NCBI RefSeq assembly: GCF_015767435.1
Contig: NZ_JADWOV010000245.1
Coordinates: 1-64,000 of the forward strand
Direction: 5' to 3'
Origin: Polaribacter sp. BAL334
Lineage (GTDB): Bacteria; Bacteroidota; Bacteroidia; Flavobacteriales; Flavobacteriaceae
DNA length: 64,000 nucleotides
Shown: positions 8,728-17,342 of the stretch, piece by piece
Position numbering within the stretch: the first letter of the stretch is position 1
Layout of the letters: each line of letters opens with the position of its first letter
Position numbers and translations under genes: made by a program
Notes under the pieces: model-generated
What the model was told of the DNA's origin: nothing
The model's database searches: none
What the model saw: only the letters and a program-made list of their open reading frames with translations

Positions 8728-10647
8728 TTACCAACCTGGGTTCTGGATTAAATTAGGATTTCTAGACAGCTCCGTAAAGCTTATTGGCTGAAAATAATCT
8801 CTTGGTGTACTAAAAGACCTTTGACCAACACTCATTATTCGATAATAATTTGCTTCAGAATCTTCATCTACAGACCAACCTTGAATTGGAGCAGTAAAGT
8901 ATTTATCAGCAAGTTTCCATCTTCTTATATCGTAATAACGATGACCTTCAAAAGCTAATTCAATCATTCTTTCTTGTTGAATAATTTCCCTTAAGCCTTC
9001 TTTACTTGTGTGTTTGTTTGGTGTTGCCGCCAATGCTGCATTACTCCAAGCATCTTGTACTGTAGGGATTCCTGCTCTTTCTCTAATGACATTTAAGGCG
9101 TTATATACTTCTGTGGATGGACCACTAAGTTCATTTAAAGCCTCAGCATACATTAAATACAAATCACTTAATCGTATCATTGGCCAAGGATAAGTTACAG
9201 CTTTGTTGTATGCATCCCCTTCAGAATCTTGGTGAACCAATTTTTTAAGTGCATATCCTGTTACTAAATAATCACCTGTGTTTGCAATTCTACCATGGAT
9301 TTCTGATTTTCTCATTTTCAAATTCCAAATGCTCCCCCAAGTTCTATTGATTCCTCTGTCAAAACCTATTGAAGCATAAAAACGAGCCTCTCTATTAAGA
9401 TTTAATTTTGCAGTTCTGTTACCGAATTGAGCATAAAAACGCTGATTAAAAGCAATGTTAGTAACCCCATATCTATCAGAATAATCAAAAGATAAATCTT
9501 GATCAATAGGTAGTCCATTTTTAGTATAGTAGGTTTCTGCAATTCTTAATGTTGGCGCTAACCATTGCCAAGAAGCCTCAACAGATGAAGACGTTGGATT
9601 TTTCATCATTGCGGGAGATTGAATTTGCCAAAATTGCCCATTCGTTACCGGATTTGAATTTCCCCAAATAAGCTCAGAATTCCAAGGGTCTGTAATTGAA
9701 AAACGATGATTATATTGATCTCTAACCAATTTAAATTGGAAGTTATTAGTATCAAAAAGTGGCGCAGCACCTGTATAATAATAAATTGATGATCCTTGAG
9801 CTAAAGCAGCATCTAAAGCTTCTTTTGCTGCTTTAGCTGCTAAATCCCACTTAGACTCATCATAGGTCTGATTAAAAAAGTGTTCTCCATTACTATTGAC
9901 AAAATTTGAATAAAATTCTGAGTTTCCATTAAATAGAGGGCTTGCACTAAATAATAAAACTTTTGCTTTAATAGCTTTTGCAATTACCTGATCTATCCTT
10001 CCAACATCGTTATTACCAATTATTTTTACGGGTAAATCATTAATTGCTGCATCAATATTTTTAACGATATAAGTAAAACAATCATCAACAGTTTCTCGTT
10101 TCACTCTTACTTCCTCATCAGGGGCTGAAATTGGTAAGTTTACATCAATAATTGGAATCGGACCGTAGTTACTCAATAATAAAAAATGATAGTAGGCTTT
10201 TAAAAATTTCGCTTCTGCCTTCCATTGATTTTTTTCACTTTGATTCATATCCACTACTAAATCAATATTCTCAATCAAAATATTACAACTACGAATTCCT
10301 TCCCATAAGGAGCCTTGCCCTCTGCCAATTGCACCATATCCATTCCAATAGCCCATTAATGGAGAAGAGACGGTTTGTTGTCCTTTCATCAATCTAATTG
10401 CATCAGGTTCTTTAGGAACAGGTACTGCTAATTCATCGCTCATTAATACATAACTTGCATATGTTCCGTCATTCTGTGGCAAATAACTATACGAATTTGC
10501 CAAGGCATTGTATGCTGTTTCTTTTCTGTTGAAAAGTAATCTAAGTTCTTGTGTACCATCTGGAACAATGTCTAAATAGTCCTCACAGCTTGTTAGTATT
10601 GAAATACTACAAATAATTAATGTTATAAATTTTTTATTAAAATTCAT
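8728..10647 (-). CDS. SusD/RagB-family nutrient-binding lipoprotein
   Basis: 639 aa outer-membrane lipoprotein; the signal peptide ends at Cys21 (ISILTSCEDYLDI), the usual SusD start. TPR-like helices follow, with typical SusD landmarks: RKETAYNALANSYSYLPQ, KAEAKFLKAYYHFLLLSNYG, IKAKVLLFSASPLFNG, MIRLSDLYLMYAEALNE, RMIELAFEGHRYYDIRRWK, and the C-terminal QPISFTELSRNPNLIQNPGW. It caps the SusC barrel and delivers oligosaccharides to it. It lies only 10 bases after susC, the canonical pairing. Substrate is inferred from the neighbouring glucanases. Confidence 0.97.
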   Translation of the reverse strand: MNFNKKFITLIICSISILTSCEDYLDIVPDGTQELRLLFNRKETAYNALANSYSYLPQNDGTYASYVLMSDELAVPVPKEPDAIRLMKGQQTVSSPLMGYWNGYGAIGRGQGSLWEGIRSCNILIENIDLVVDMNQSEKNQWKAEAKFLKAYYHFLLLSNYGPIPIIDVNLPISAPDEEVRVKRETVDDCFTYIVKNIDAAINDLPVKIIGNNDVGRIDQVIAKAIKAKVLLFSASPLFNGNSEFYSNFVNSNGEHFFNQTYDESKWDLAAKAAKEALDAALAQGSSIYYYTGAAPLFDTNNFQFKLVRDQYNHRFSITDPWNSELIWGNSNPVTNGQFWQIQSPAMMKNPTSSSVEASWQWLAPTLRIAETYYTKNGLPIDQDLSFDYSDRYGVTNIAFNQRFYAQFGNRTAKLNLNREARFYASIGFDRGINRTWGSIWNLKMRKSEIHGRIANTGDYLVTGYALKKLVHQDSEGDAYNKAVTYPWPMIRLSDLYLMYAEALNELSGPSTEVYNALNVIRERAGIPTVQDAWSNAALAATPNKHTSKEGLREIIQQERMIELAFEGHRYYDIRRWKLADKYFTAPIQGWSVDEDSEANYYRIMSVGQRSFSTPRDYFQPISFTELSRNPNLIQNPGW

Positions 10648-10657
10648 TTTTTTCTTT

Positions 10658-13600
10658 TTAAAAATTTATTTGAATACCAAGGTTTACAACTCTTTGAGGA
10701 GGATAACCGAGTCCATTTCCTGCCATCTCAGGATCCCATAAATCGAATTTTGAGAAATGAAGTAAGTTTAATCCTGTAAAATACAATCTAGTTTTTGCCA
10801 TAGAGAATAGTTTACCCGCTTTTTCAGGAATTGTATATCCTAATTCAACACTTTTTAATCTCAAAAAATCACCATCTCTTAACCACCAAGTAGATGGTTT
10901 TTCATTGTTTTCTATTTGATAAGTCGACAATCTTGGCCAAAATGCATTTGGATTTGGATTATTTTCAGACCAATGATTGTCGGCTATAATACTTAATGCA
11001 TTTCTTTCGTTAACAAATGGTGATATTTCACCGGGATTGATGAAAAATGATGATCTTGCAACTCCTTGCATAAATACAGAAAAATCAAAATTTTTGTACA
11101 CTGCCGAAAATCCAAAACCATAAACAATTTCGGGTACATTTGGCTTCCCAATTGGTGTCTGATCTAATTCATTTATAACCCCGTCATTATTTACATCTCT
11201 ATATTTTATATCCCCAGGCAAGTATGAGTTTGATGTTGAAAAACCATTAAATTGTTCAGGTGAGTTATTGATATCCTCTTGATCAACAAAAAGTCTCTCT
11301 GCAATATAGCCCCATTGTTGATTTACAGGATATCCTATTCTACTTAAATTTTTATTTTGAAATTCTGGTTCTCCATTTACTAGTATTTTATTTGTTGAAT
11401 ACGTAAAATTACCTCTTGCTGTAATGTAAAAATCACCGTTAAATGCATGGTTGTAATCTAATGAAAGATCAATCCCATTAGTTTTAACCTCTCCAATATT
11501 ACTACTAATGACTGTGGTTAAACCAGATGTTTCAGGAATGAATTCACGCTCCATATAAATGTTTCTACGGCGCTCTGTAAAAAAATCGGCTATAAGATTA
11601 ATCTTTTTAAACAGACCTAATTCTAAACCTATATTAGATTTTGTAGCGACTTCCCAGGTAATATTTTCGTTTGCATACCTATTGATAATAAATCCGTTAT
11701 AATAATTATTATAATCGGTTCCAAAAGTATACCCTGTACCGCCATTATTTAAATTTACATCTGATAAATAAAAGAATCTATCACTAGGACTAGAAATTCC
11801 ATCATTACCCACTAATCCATAAGTATACCTTAATTTTAACATATTAACAGATGGAATATTTTTTTGAAAATACGGTTCATTAGAAATAATCCAACCAATC
11901 CCAATAGAAGGGAAAAAACCAAACCTGTTTTTTTCAGCAAATTTTTCTGAACCATTGTAGCCAAAATTGAATTCTCCAAAATATCTACTGTCGTAACTAT
12001 AAGATGCTCTACCTGATATCCCCATATTTCTTGAAGGCAAAGTAGAAAATGCGGTATTACCACCTATTGTGTTTAAAGCTTCTTGAAAATAAGTAACTAA
12101 TAAACCTCCAACTTCGTGTTTTTCATTAAAGTTTCTATTATACTCTAAGACACCCTCATAGTAAAAATTACTATTGCCATAATTATTAACAGTTGGATTG
12201 TTTAAAAACTCTGTCCCTTCTTGAATTTGATACAAGGTGTTTACAATACCTGTTGGCGTTTCAATTTCAGATAATCCATAGAAAAAAGGAGTAAAACTTC
12301 TTTCGTTTTGATTTTCTGTATATGTTCTAACAGATGCCATTGCTCTCATTTTTAAGCCTTCTGTGATAAAACTTAAATCTTGATTTACCTGAAATTGTGC
12401 TAAAGTAGTATTTGCAAAACGATCTCTAAATCCTTTTACACTTTCAGCATAGGGGTTTGGGAAACCACCATTTCCTTTATTCCCAAAAAGTGTATGATTA
12501 AAAAATTGCGTTATTTCATCCGTTTCAAAAACTTTTGGGAAGTTTGCAGGATTTGCCTGAGCTACTTGTCTAAAAATATCTGAAGCGCTTACTATGGGGC
12601 CATTATATCTCTCGAATAAAGAGTAAAACTTCGCAGAAACTTTAGTTGTTTTTGTTAAATTGATATTGATATTTGCCCTTAAATTAGATCTATTAATATC
12701 AATATTATTATTAAAATTATTTAAAGGATCTACTTTTAATAATCCTTTTTCATTGGCACTTGTAACAGACAAATAATATTGTGCAACTTCCCCACCTCCA
12801 TTTATATTTGCATTAAATCTTCTATTAATAGCAAAATCATTAAAAAGTTCCTTATGCCAATTAATGTCTGGATAAAGATTTGGATCTAATCCATTTCTTG
12901 TCCCTTCAATTTTTTGTTTAGAGTATAATAAGTTAGCAGACTGGTCTCTTGATCTTTCTGCTCTGTTATACAATTCCATATAATCAACTGCACCTAGAAA
13001 ACTGTTTACTTTTGATGGACTAGAAATAGAGTTTTCATAACGAACAGAAACTCTTGCTTTTCCTTTTTTTCCTTCTTTTGTAGTGACTAAAACTACCCCA
13101 TTCGCACCTCTAGCACCATATAAAGAAGTAGCTGTTGCATCTTTCATAATAGAAAAAGAAGCAATATTATCTGGTTCTAATCGCGCTAAGTCGTCAGAAG
13201 TAATTTGTAATCCATCTAAAAGAATTAAGGGACTATTATTAAACCCAAATGTAGTTACACCTCTAATAAAAAAGGCTGCATTATCTTGGCCTGGTTCACC
13301 AGATCTTTGATAAGAAATTAGACCTGAAATTTGACCAGCCAAAGAGTTTGTTAAATTTGCTGTGGGTTGTTTTAAATCAGTTACTTTTACTGTAGTTATA
13401 GAGCCAATTACGCTGTTCTTTTTTTGCTTAGAAAAGGCTACTATTTGAATTTCTTCTAACTGATCTAAGCCCTCTTTTAAGATGACATTAATCTTTTTTT
13501 GGTCTGAAACTTTTATTTTTTGAGTTTCAAAACCTAGATAAGAAAAAACTAATATTGCATTGGGGGTTTTTATATTTATTGCATATTTACCATCAAAATC

Positions 13601-13774
13601 AGTTGTTGTTCCATTAGTTGTTCCTTCTACTAGAATAGAAACACCAGGTAGTAAATTTCCTAAACTATCTGTTACTTCCCCAGAAACTATTACCGTTTGT
13701 GATAGAGAAGAAATTGTGAAAGAAATTATAAATACTTGTAATAATTTCAAAAAAATGGATCTAGAGTTTTCCAT
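10658..13774 (-). CDS. SusC/RagA-family TonB-linked outer-membrane transporter
   Basis: 1038 aa. A signal peptide (about 1-25) is followed by a carboxypeptidase-regulatory-like domain (VSGEVTDSLGNLLPGVSILV, about 28-110), a plug domain (about 115-235: GQDNAAFFIRGVTTFG, DNIASFSIMKDATATSLYGA, GANGVVLVTTKEG) and a 22-strand-type barrel to the C-terminal aromatic residue (GIQINF). It imports glucan oligosaccharides across the outer membrane using TonB energy, together with the SusD protein encoded next. A perfect hairpin precedes the gene. Length and domain order match the family. Confidence 0.97.
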   Translation of the reverse strand: MENSRSIFLKLLQVFIISFTISSLSQTVIVSGEVTDSLGNLLPGVSILVEGTTNGTTTDFDGKYAINIKTPNAILVFSYLGFETQKIKVSDQKKINVILKEGLDQLEEIQIVAFSKQKKNSVIGSITTVKVTDLKQPTANLTNSLAGQISGLISYQRSGEPGQDNAAFFIRGVTTFGFNNSPLILLDGLQITSDDLARLEPDNIASFSIMKDATATSLYGARGANGVVLVTTKEGKKGKARVSVRYENSISSPSKVNSFLGAVDYMELYNRAERSRDQSANLLYSKQKIEGTRNGLDPNLYPDINWHKELFNDFAINRRFNANINGGGEVAQYYLSVTSANEKGLLKVDPLNNFNNNIDINRSNLRANININLTKTTKVSAKFYSLFERYNGPIVSASDIFRQVAQANPANFPKVFETDEITQFFNHTLFGNKGNGGFPNPYAESVKGFRDRFANTTLAQFQVNQDLSFITEGLKMRAMASVRTYTENQNERSFTPFFYGLSEIETPTGIVNTLYQIQEGTEFLNNPTVNNYGNSNFYYEGVLEYNRNFNEKHEVGGLLVTYFQEALNTIGGNTAFSTLPSRNMGISGRASYSYDSRYFGEFNFGYNGSEKFAEKNRFGFFPSIGIGWIISNEPYFQKNIPSVNMLKLRYTYGLVGNDGISSPSDRFFYLSDVNLNNGGTGYTFGTDYNNYYNGFIINRYANENITWEVATKSNIGLELGLFKKINLIADFFTERRRNIYMEREFIPETSGLTTVISSNIGEVKTNGIDLSLDYNHAFNGDFYITARGNFTYSTNKILVNGEPEFQNKNLSRIGYPVNQQWGYIAERLFVDQEDINNSPEQFNGFSTSNSYLPGDIKYRDVNNDGVINELDQTPIGKPNVPEIVYGFGFSAVYKNFDFSVFMQGVARSSFFINPGEISPFVNERNALSIIADNHWSENNPNPNAFWPRLSTYQIENNEKPSTWWLRDGDFLRLKSVELGYTIPEKAGKLFSMAKTRLYFTGLNLLHFSKFDLWDPEMAGNGLGYPPQRVVNLGIQINF

Positions 13775-13791
13775 AAGTATTTTTTAGAGAT

Positions 13792-13824
13792 AATAGAACA
13801 GAAGCTTTTTACTTCTGTTCTATT
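13792..13824 (-). other. Intercistronic stem-loop between SGBP gene and susC
   Basis: A perfect 13-bp inverted repeat (AATAGAACAGAAG at 13792-13804, its complement at 13812-13824) with a 7-base loop. On the minus strand it lies just after the T9SS protein gene stop and just before the susC start. No T-run follows in the minus direction, so it looks more like an mRNA-stabilising or partial attenuation element than a full terminator. Confidence 0.5.
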
Positions 13825-13839
13825 AATAAGAAGTTTACT

Positions 13840-16269
13840 TTAGTTTTTAATTAATTTCTTGAACTTACCATTGATATTAATAAAATAAAGACCTGGCTTT
13901 AATTTTTCAATTGATAATTCATTACCCTGAATTTTTTCTTTTAATACTAATTTTGAATTAATGTCAAAAACTCTGATTACTTTTTCTCCTTCTAAGTTTT
14001 TAATTTGAATTATATCTTTTGCAGGATTTGGGAAAAACTGAAAAGTTGTTGCATCATAATCATCTATAGATGCAGTGCCTTGTAATTGTGGCCCCATCAA
14101 ATCATCTATATAAAAATCTCCGGTAACACCCCCATTTCCTGGACCTATAAAAATAAAAACATGATCAAAAGTTACACCATCAGCTAACTCTGAGGCATCA
14201 ATATAAATTGTTTGCCATTGATTAGCAACTAAAATATCTCCCCATTTTTCTAGATTTGCATTTTGATCACCATCCTCTTTTGCATCTGATAATTTAAACA
14301 TAAAGTTGGTAGTAATAGGAGAATATACTCTGAATGAAAAGATATCGTCTTTTGTTGCATCAAAAGGAGCATTTAATTGAAAATGGATTCTTTCCCATCC
14401 ACCCCAAGTATTTCCTTTTGTCCACTTGGCAACCATATTTGTACCACCTTCAGGATCTGAAACAGTTTCAAAAACACCAGGTGTTTCTCCCATAGATTCC
14501 GACACTGATACTAGTGATGTTCCGTCAAAATCATTGTATGTAACCATATTTATATCAGAGGTAGTAGTTGTAAATGTTGCTGAAACCCCTGAAATAGCAG
14601 TATCATTTTCTTTATATTCAATCGTATTGTCTATAATACCGAACCAATAGGTTGTATTTGGTTTTAATAATTGTGATGGACGAATAGTAATTGTAGATTT
14701 ATTTGAAGACAAAATTGCATTCGAAGAAACTAAAGTACCTGATGCATTATTTTCTCTTAATTCTACAAAGCTAGAAATATCTGTAATAGTTGAATTGTCT
14801 AAATTTCTAAATTGAAAATTTGATGTTATTGTAGGGTTTGCAAGTAATGAAACTCCTGTTTCTGATTCAGCAGGGCTTAATGATGTGCTTACTGCTGGTG
14901 GAACATTACTTTTTAAATAATCATCAAAATAGTATTTATCTCCTGCTACTGAACCTCCAGATCTATCTCTGTCAAAATAAATTTGGACTCTATCCAAGTT
15001 AGTTGCTGTAACAGCACCAAAATTGTAAATTAATTCTACCCATTTATCTGTTTCGGTAACATTTATAATTTGTTCTGATCCATTCCCGTAATCTGGATAG
15101 TTTTGAACTCTTACTGTTACTGCTACAGGTTTGCTAACCCACACTTTTACTTTTATGAAAGGTGTTTCTGCAAAATCTAAAGGAGTTAATGGTGTTGCAT
15201 TGGATACTAAACCGTTTTCTAAACCAGAATCATTACCAGCATGTGTATATTCTCCTACATTATCAGAAAGATTAATTCCACTTTTATCTGGATTTGCAAT
15301 TTTAGCAAAACCTGTTCCTGCCCAAGAAACAAAACCAACTTCTTGGTTTGTTGTATCAAAATCAAATAACATTTCATTGATATCTCCTGTCACTGCTGCT
15401 TTAGTTGTAAAACTTGCAGAAACACCTGTTACAGACTCATCTGTAGAAAATTCAATTGCACTATCAATCACCCCATACCAATAAGTAGTAGCATTACTTA
15501 AATCGTTGGTTGGGTCAATTGTAATTTTATTTTTATCTCCATTAATTGTTGCTGAAAATGGAACATCTGCACCATTTACATCACCTATTCTTAAAGCTAC
15601 TTTATTAGTTACATCTGTAAGTTCAGCGTCATCTATATTTCTAAATTTACCATTGGTTCCTATTACTAAATTGGTATTAATTGCAATATCAATTGCCCCA
15701 TTTGCAGGACTGTATTCTACTGCTGGAGAAGTGTATAAAGCTGGACCTTTTATATCATCAAAAAAATAAATATCACCTTGAGTAGTATTTGCACCACCTA
15801 TTTTAATGACAATATTATTCATATATATATTAGAGTGACTACTAAAATCAAAAGTTAGTTCAACCCACTCATTTACATTTGCAGCAGTCACAGATGAAGT
15901 TACTTCTATATTATTGCCCCAGTCTGGAGAATTCTCTAAATGAAAAGTAACATCTATTTCTTCTGTTGAAAATACTTTCATTTTAAAGATTGGATTTGAT
16001 GCTAAATTAAAAGGCAATGGAAATACGGAAGTTGGATCAATAACTCCGATTCCAATTCCATTGTCACTTCCTGCAGTAAATTGACCAACAAAACTCGATG
16101 AATTTGTTGCATCTGATACAGGATTTGCCACCTTTGCAAAAGTTGAAGATGTGTTCCAACTGTTAAAAACAATGTTAGGATTGTTTGTGTCAAAATCTAT
16201 GTGTGTAACTTCTTGTGCTTTTGCTAAGCTGAAAGTTAAAAATAGACCTAAAAGTAATCTTAGTTTCAT
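13840..16269 (-). CDS. T9SS-exported surface protein with repeated Ig-like (Big_5) and sugar-binding-like domains
   Basis: 809 aa. A signal peptide (about 1-18) is followed by a repeating pattern: a jelly-roll-like segment (about 20-175), a Big_5/SbsA-type Ig domain (about 185-292, ATTYWYGVIDSAIEFSTDES then GVSASFTTKA), a second jelly-roll (about 297-450), a second Ig domain (about 455-570, TTYWFGIIDNTIEYKENDT then GVSATFTTTT), and a third jelly-roll (about 575-730). A T9SS type A tail closes it (FFPNPAKDIIQI to FKKLIKN). The near-identical Ig modules suggest internal duplication. No glycosidase motif was seen; a role as cell-surface glycan-binding protein upstream of susC is inferred from position and architecture. 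Confidence 0.88.
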   Translation of the reverse strand: MKLRLLLGLFLTFSLAKAQEVTHIDFDTNNPNIVFNSWNTSSTFAKVANPVSDATNSSSFVGQFTAGSDNGIGIGVIDPTSVFPLPFNLASNPIFKMKVFSTEEIDVTFHLENSPDWGNNIEVTSSVTAANVNEWVELTFDFSSHSNIYMNNIVIKIGGANTTQGDIYFFDDIKGPALYTSPAVEYSPANGAIDIAINTNLVIGTNGKFRNIDDAELTDVTNKVALRIGDVNGADVPFSATINGDKNKITIDPTNDLSNATTYWYGVIDSAIEFSTDESVTGVSASFTTKAAVTGDINEMLFDFDTTNQEVGFVSWAGTGFAKIANPDKSGINLSDNVGEYTHAGNDSGLENGLVSNATPLTPLDFAETPFIKVKVWVSKPVAVTVRVQNYPDYGNGSEQIINVTETDKWVELIYNFGAVTATNLDRVQIYFDRDRSGGSVAGDKYYFDDYLKSNVPPAVSTSLSPAESETGVSLLANPTITSNFQFRNLDNSTITDISSFVELRENNASGTLVSSNAILSSNKSTITIRPSQLLKPNTTYWFGIIDNTIEYKENDTAISGVSATFTTTTSDINMVTYNDFDGTSLVSVSESMGETPGVFETVSDPEGGTNMVAKWTKGNTWGGWERIHFQLNAPFDATKDDIFSFRVYSPITTNFMFKLSDAKEDGDQNANLEKWGDILVANQWQTIYIDASELADGVTFDHVFIFIGPGNGGVTGDFYIDDLMGPQLQGTASIDDYDATTFQFFPNPAKDIIQIKNLEGEKVIRVFDINSKLVLKEKIQGNELSIEKLKPGLYFININGKFKKLIKN

Positions 16270-16317
16270 AATTAAGTAGTAATAAAGTTAAAATAACATA
16301 CATTTCAGATAAAAACT

Positions 16318-16333
16318 ATGTTGTTTACAACAT
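16318..16333. promoter_or_regulatory. Perfect palindrome upstream of the SGBP-susCD operon
   Basis: ATGTTGTTTACAACAT (7-bp arms, TT centre) lies about 50 bases upstream of the ATG of the T9SS/SGBP gene. A second small inverted repeat (ACCTAG/CTAGGT, 16376-16395) is nearby. Either could be the operator of the SusR-like regulator encoded upstream; this is inference from position only. No good TAnnTTTG promoter was found here. Confidence 0.35.
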
Positions 16334-16417
16334 TGATATATATGTATTTTTGTAATTTAATATATATTGTAATCAACCTAGAAATTAAACTAGGTCACAA
16401 ATTTGAGTTAAAACTTG

Positions 16418-16745
16418 TTACTTAACAATTTATTAACCTCTACAAAAATTAATATTGGATTAATTCTTCCTCTACAAAACCTTTGTTAAAAAACGCAACT
16501 AATTGATTATCATGGGTTATGGAATTTAAAATTTATAAATGCAATGTAAAAGGTTTTCTTATTTATTTAAGTTAAATTTTTTAAGTATTTCATACCTACT
16601 TTATTCATACTGGTTACAACTACATTCATCAAAGAAGCAATCTCTTTTGAGGATTGATTTAGTTTTAATTATGCTAATACCTTAATTTGATTCAGGGACA
16701 AATTTAGAATTACGTTGCTTTAATTTTGAAAGAATTGAGAATGAT
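16418..16745 (-). pseudogene. Decayed copy of the 3' end and downstream flank of the SusR-like regulator gene
   Basis: This stretch aligns by eye, base for base with roughly four in five matches, to 20215-20540: the last ~70 codons of the regulator gene plus about 100 bases beyond its stop (shared blocks AACAATTTATTAACCTCTAC, ATTCTTCCTCTACAAAA, AAGAAGCAATCTCTTTTGAG). In the minus-strand frame the copy reads RYEILKKFNLNK, stop, ENLLHCIYKF against RYRLRKKFNLDKEENLLHYIQKF in the intact gene, so it carries an in-frame TAA. Weaker similarity may extend to about 16940. It is a non-functional relic of a second LuxR-type PUL regulator that once lay upstream of the SGBP-susCD genes. Confidence 0.8.
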
Positions 16746-17073
16746 AAACACTTATTTATTAAATCTTTTCTAATATTTTTAATTGCAAAAATATTTTAAT
16801 TTAAAATCATCCTCATTGTTTAAAACTTTAGAATTATTTAGATACAGTTAATCGATGTAAGTATAAATTATTTATTTCAATTTTTCGATGAAATAAAATT
16901 TTTTATCTCCTTTTAATTAATTTTTTATCTCTTGCCATAAAAAATAGTGTCTAGATTTAGAAGATTATATGCTAAAGAAAACTTTATTTTTTACAAAATC
17001 GATTTAATATTAATTTTTAAATGTCAAAATAAAAGACCTTTTTTTTTAGTGAAATCATATGAAATGTTTTAAT

Positions 17074-17110
17074 AAAAAATGGATTATCTAAGTTAGATAA
17101 TCCATTTTTT
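17074..17110 (-). terminator. Strong hairpin terminator after the PKD protein / 55-aa protein pair
   Basis: A perfect 18-bp inverted repeat (AAAAAATGGATTATCTAA, one G, then its complement). Read on the minus strand it gives a stable stem ending in six U, 38 bases after the stop of the 55-aa gene. It should end the transcript of that gene and isolate it from the SGBP-susCD operon. Being symmetric it could also act on the plus strand. Confidence 0.8.
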
Positions 17111-17147
17111 GTAAGCTTAATGCAAATTAAAGCATTATTATTTTTGT

Positions 17148-17315
17148 TTAAAATCCTGTTCCGGGAGCTTCAGGTGAAGCAGCTTGCGCTTTTTTAGGAT
17201 TTAAAATCATATAGGTTCCTAAGGCTGTTAATGCTGCATATTTACCGTAGTTTCCAATTTTTTTGATCGCTTCTTTACGTGTGATTTCTGGTGTGTTATT
17301 ATCTTGATTTTTCAT
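17148..17315 (-). CDS. 55-aa Tat-like small protein paired with the T9SS/PKD protein
   Basis: A short ORF starting 27 bases after the stop of the PKD/T9SS gene. The sequence begins MKNQDNNTPEITRKEAIKKI, then GNYGKYAALTALGTYMILNP, KKAQAASPEAPGTGF. TRKEAIKK followed by a hydrophobic Ala/Leu stretch and AQA-A resembles a twin-arginine signal with RK in place of RR; only about ten residues would remain after cleavage. The ORF is in frame, uses codons like its neighbours, and is followed by a strong terminator, so it is very likely translated. Similar small proteins beside T9SS-tail genes occur in other flavobacteria (from memory, not checked). Function unknown. Confidence 0.7.
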   Translation of the reverse strand: MKNQDNNTPEITRKEAIKKIGNYGKYAALTALGTYMILNPKKAQAASPEAPGTGF

Positions 17316-17342
17316 GAGATATAGTTTTTTAAGTTATTTTTA

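Noticed and set aside
8717..8734. Six-codon extension (MVKYNI) of the DUF5000-like lipoprotein
   Set aside because: The signal peptide starts at MKRQIK; the extension overlaps the susD stop and adds residues before the charged n-region.
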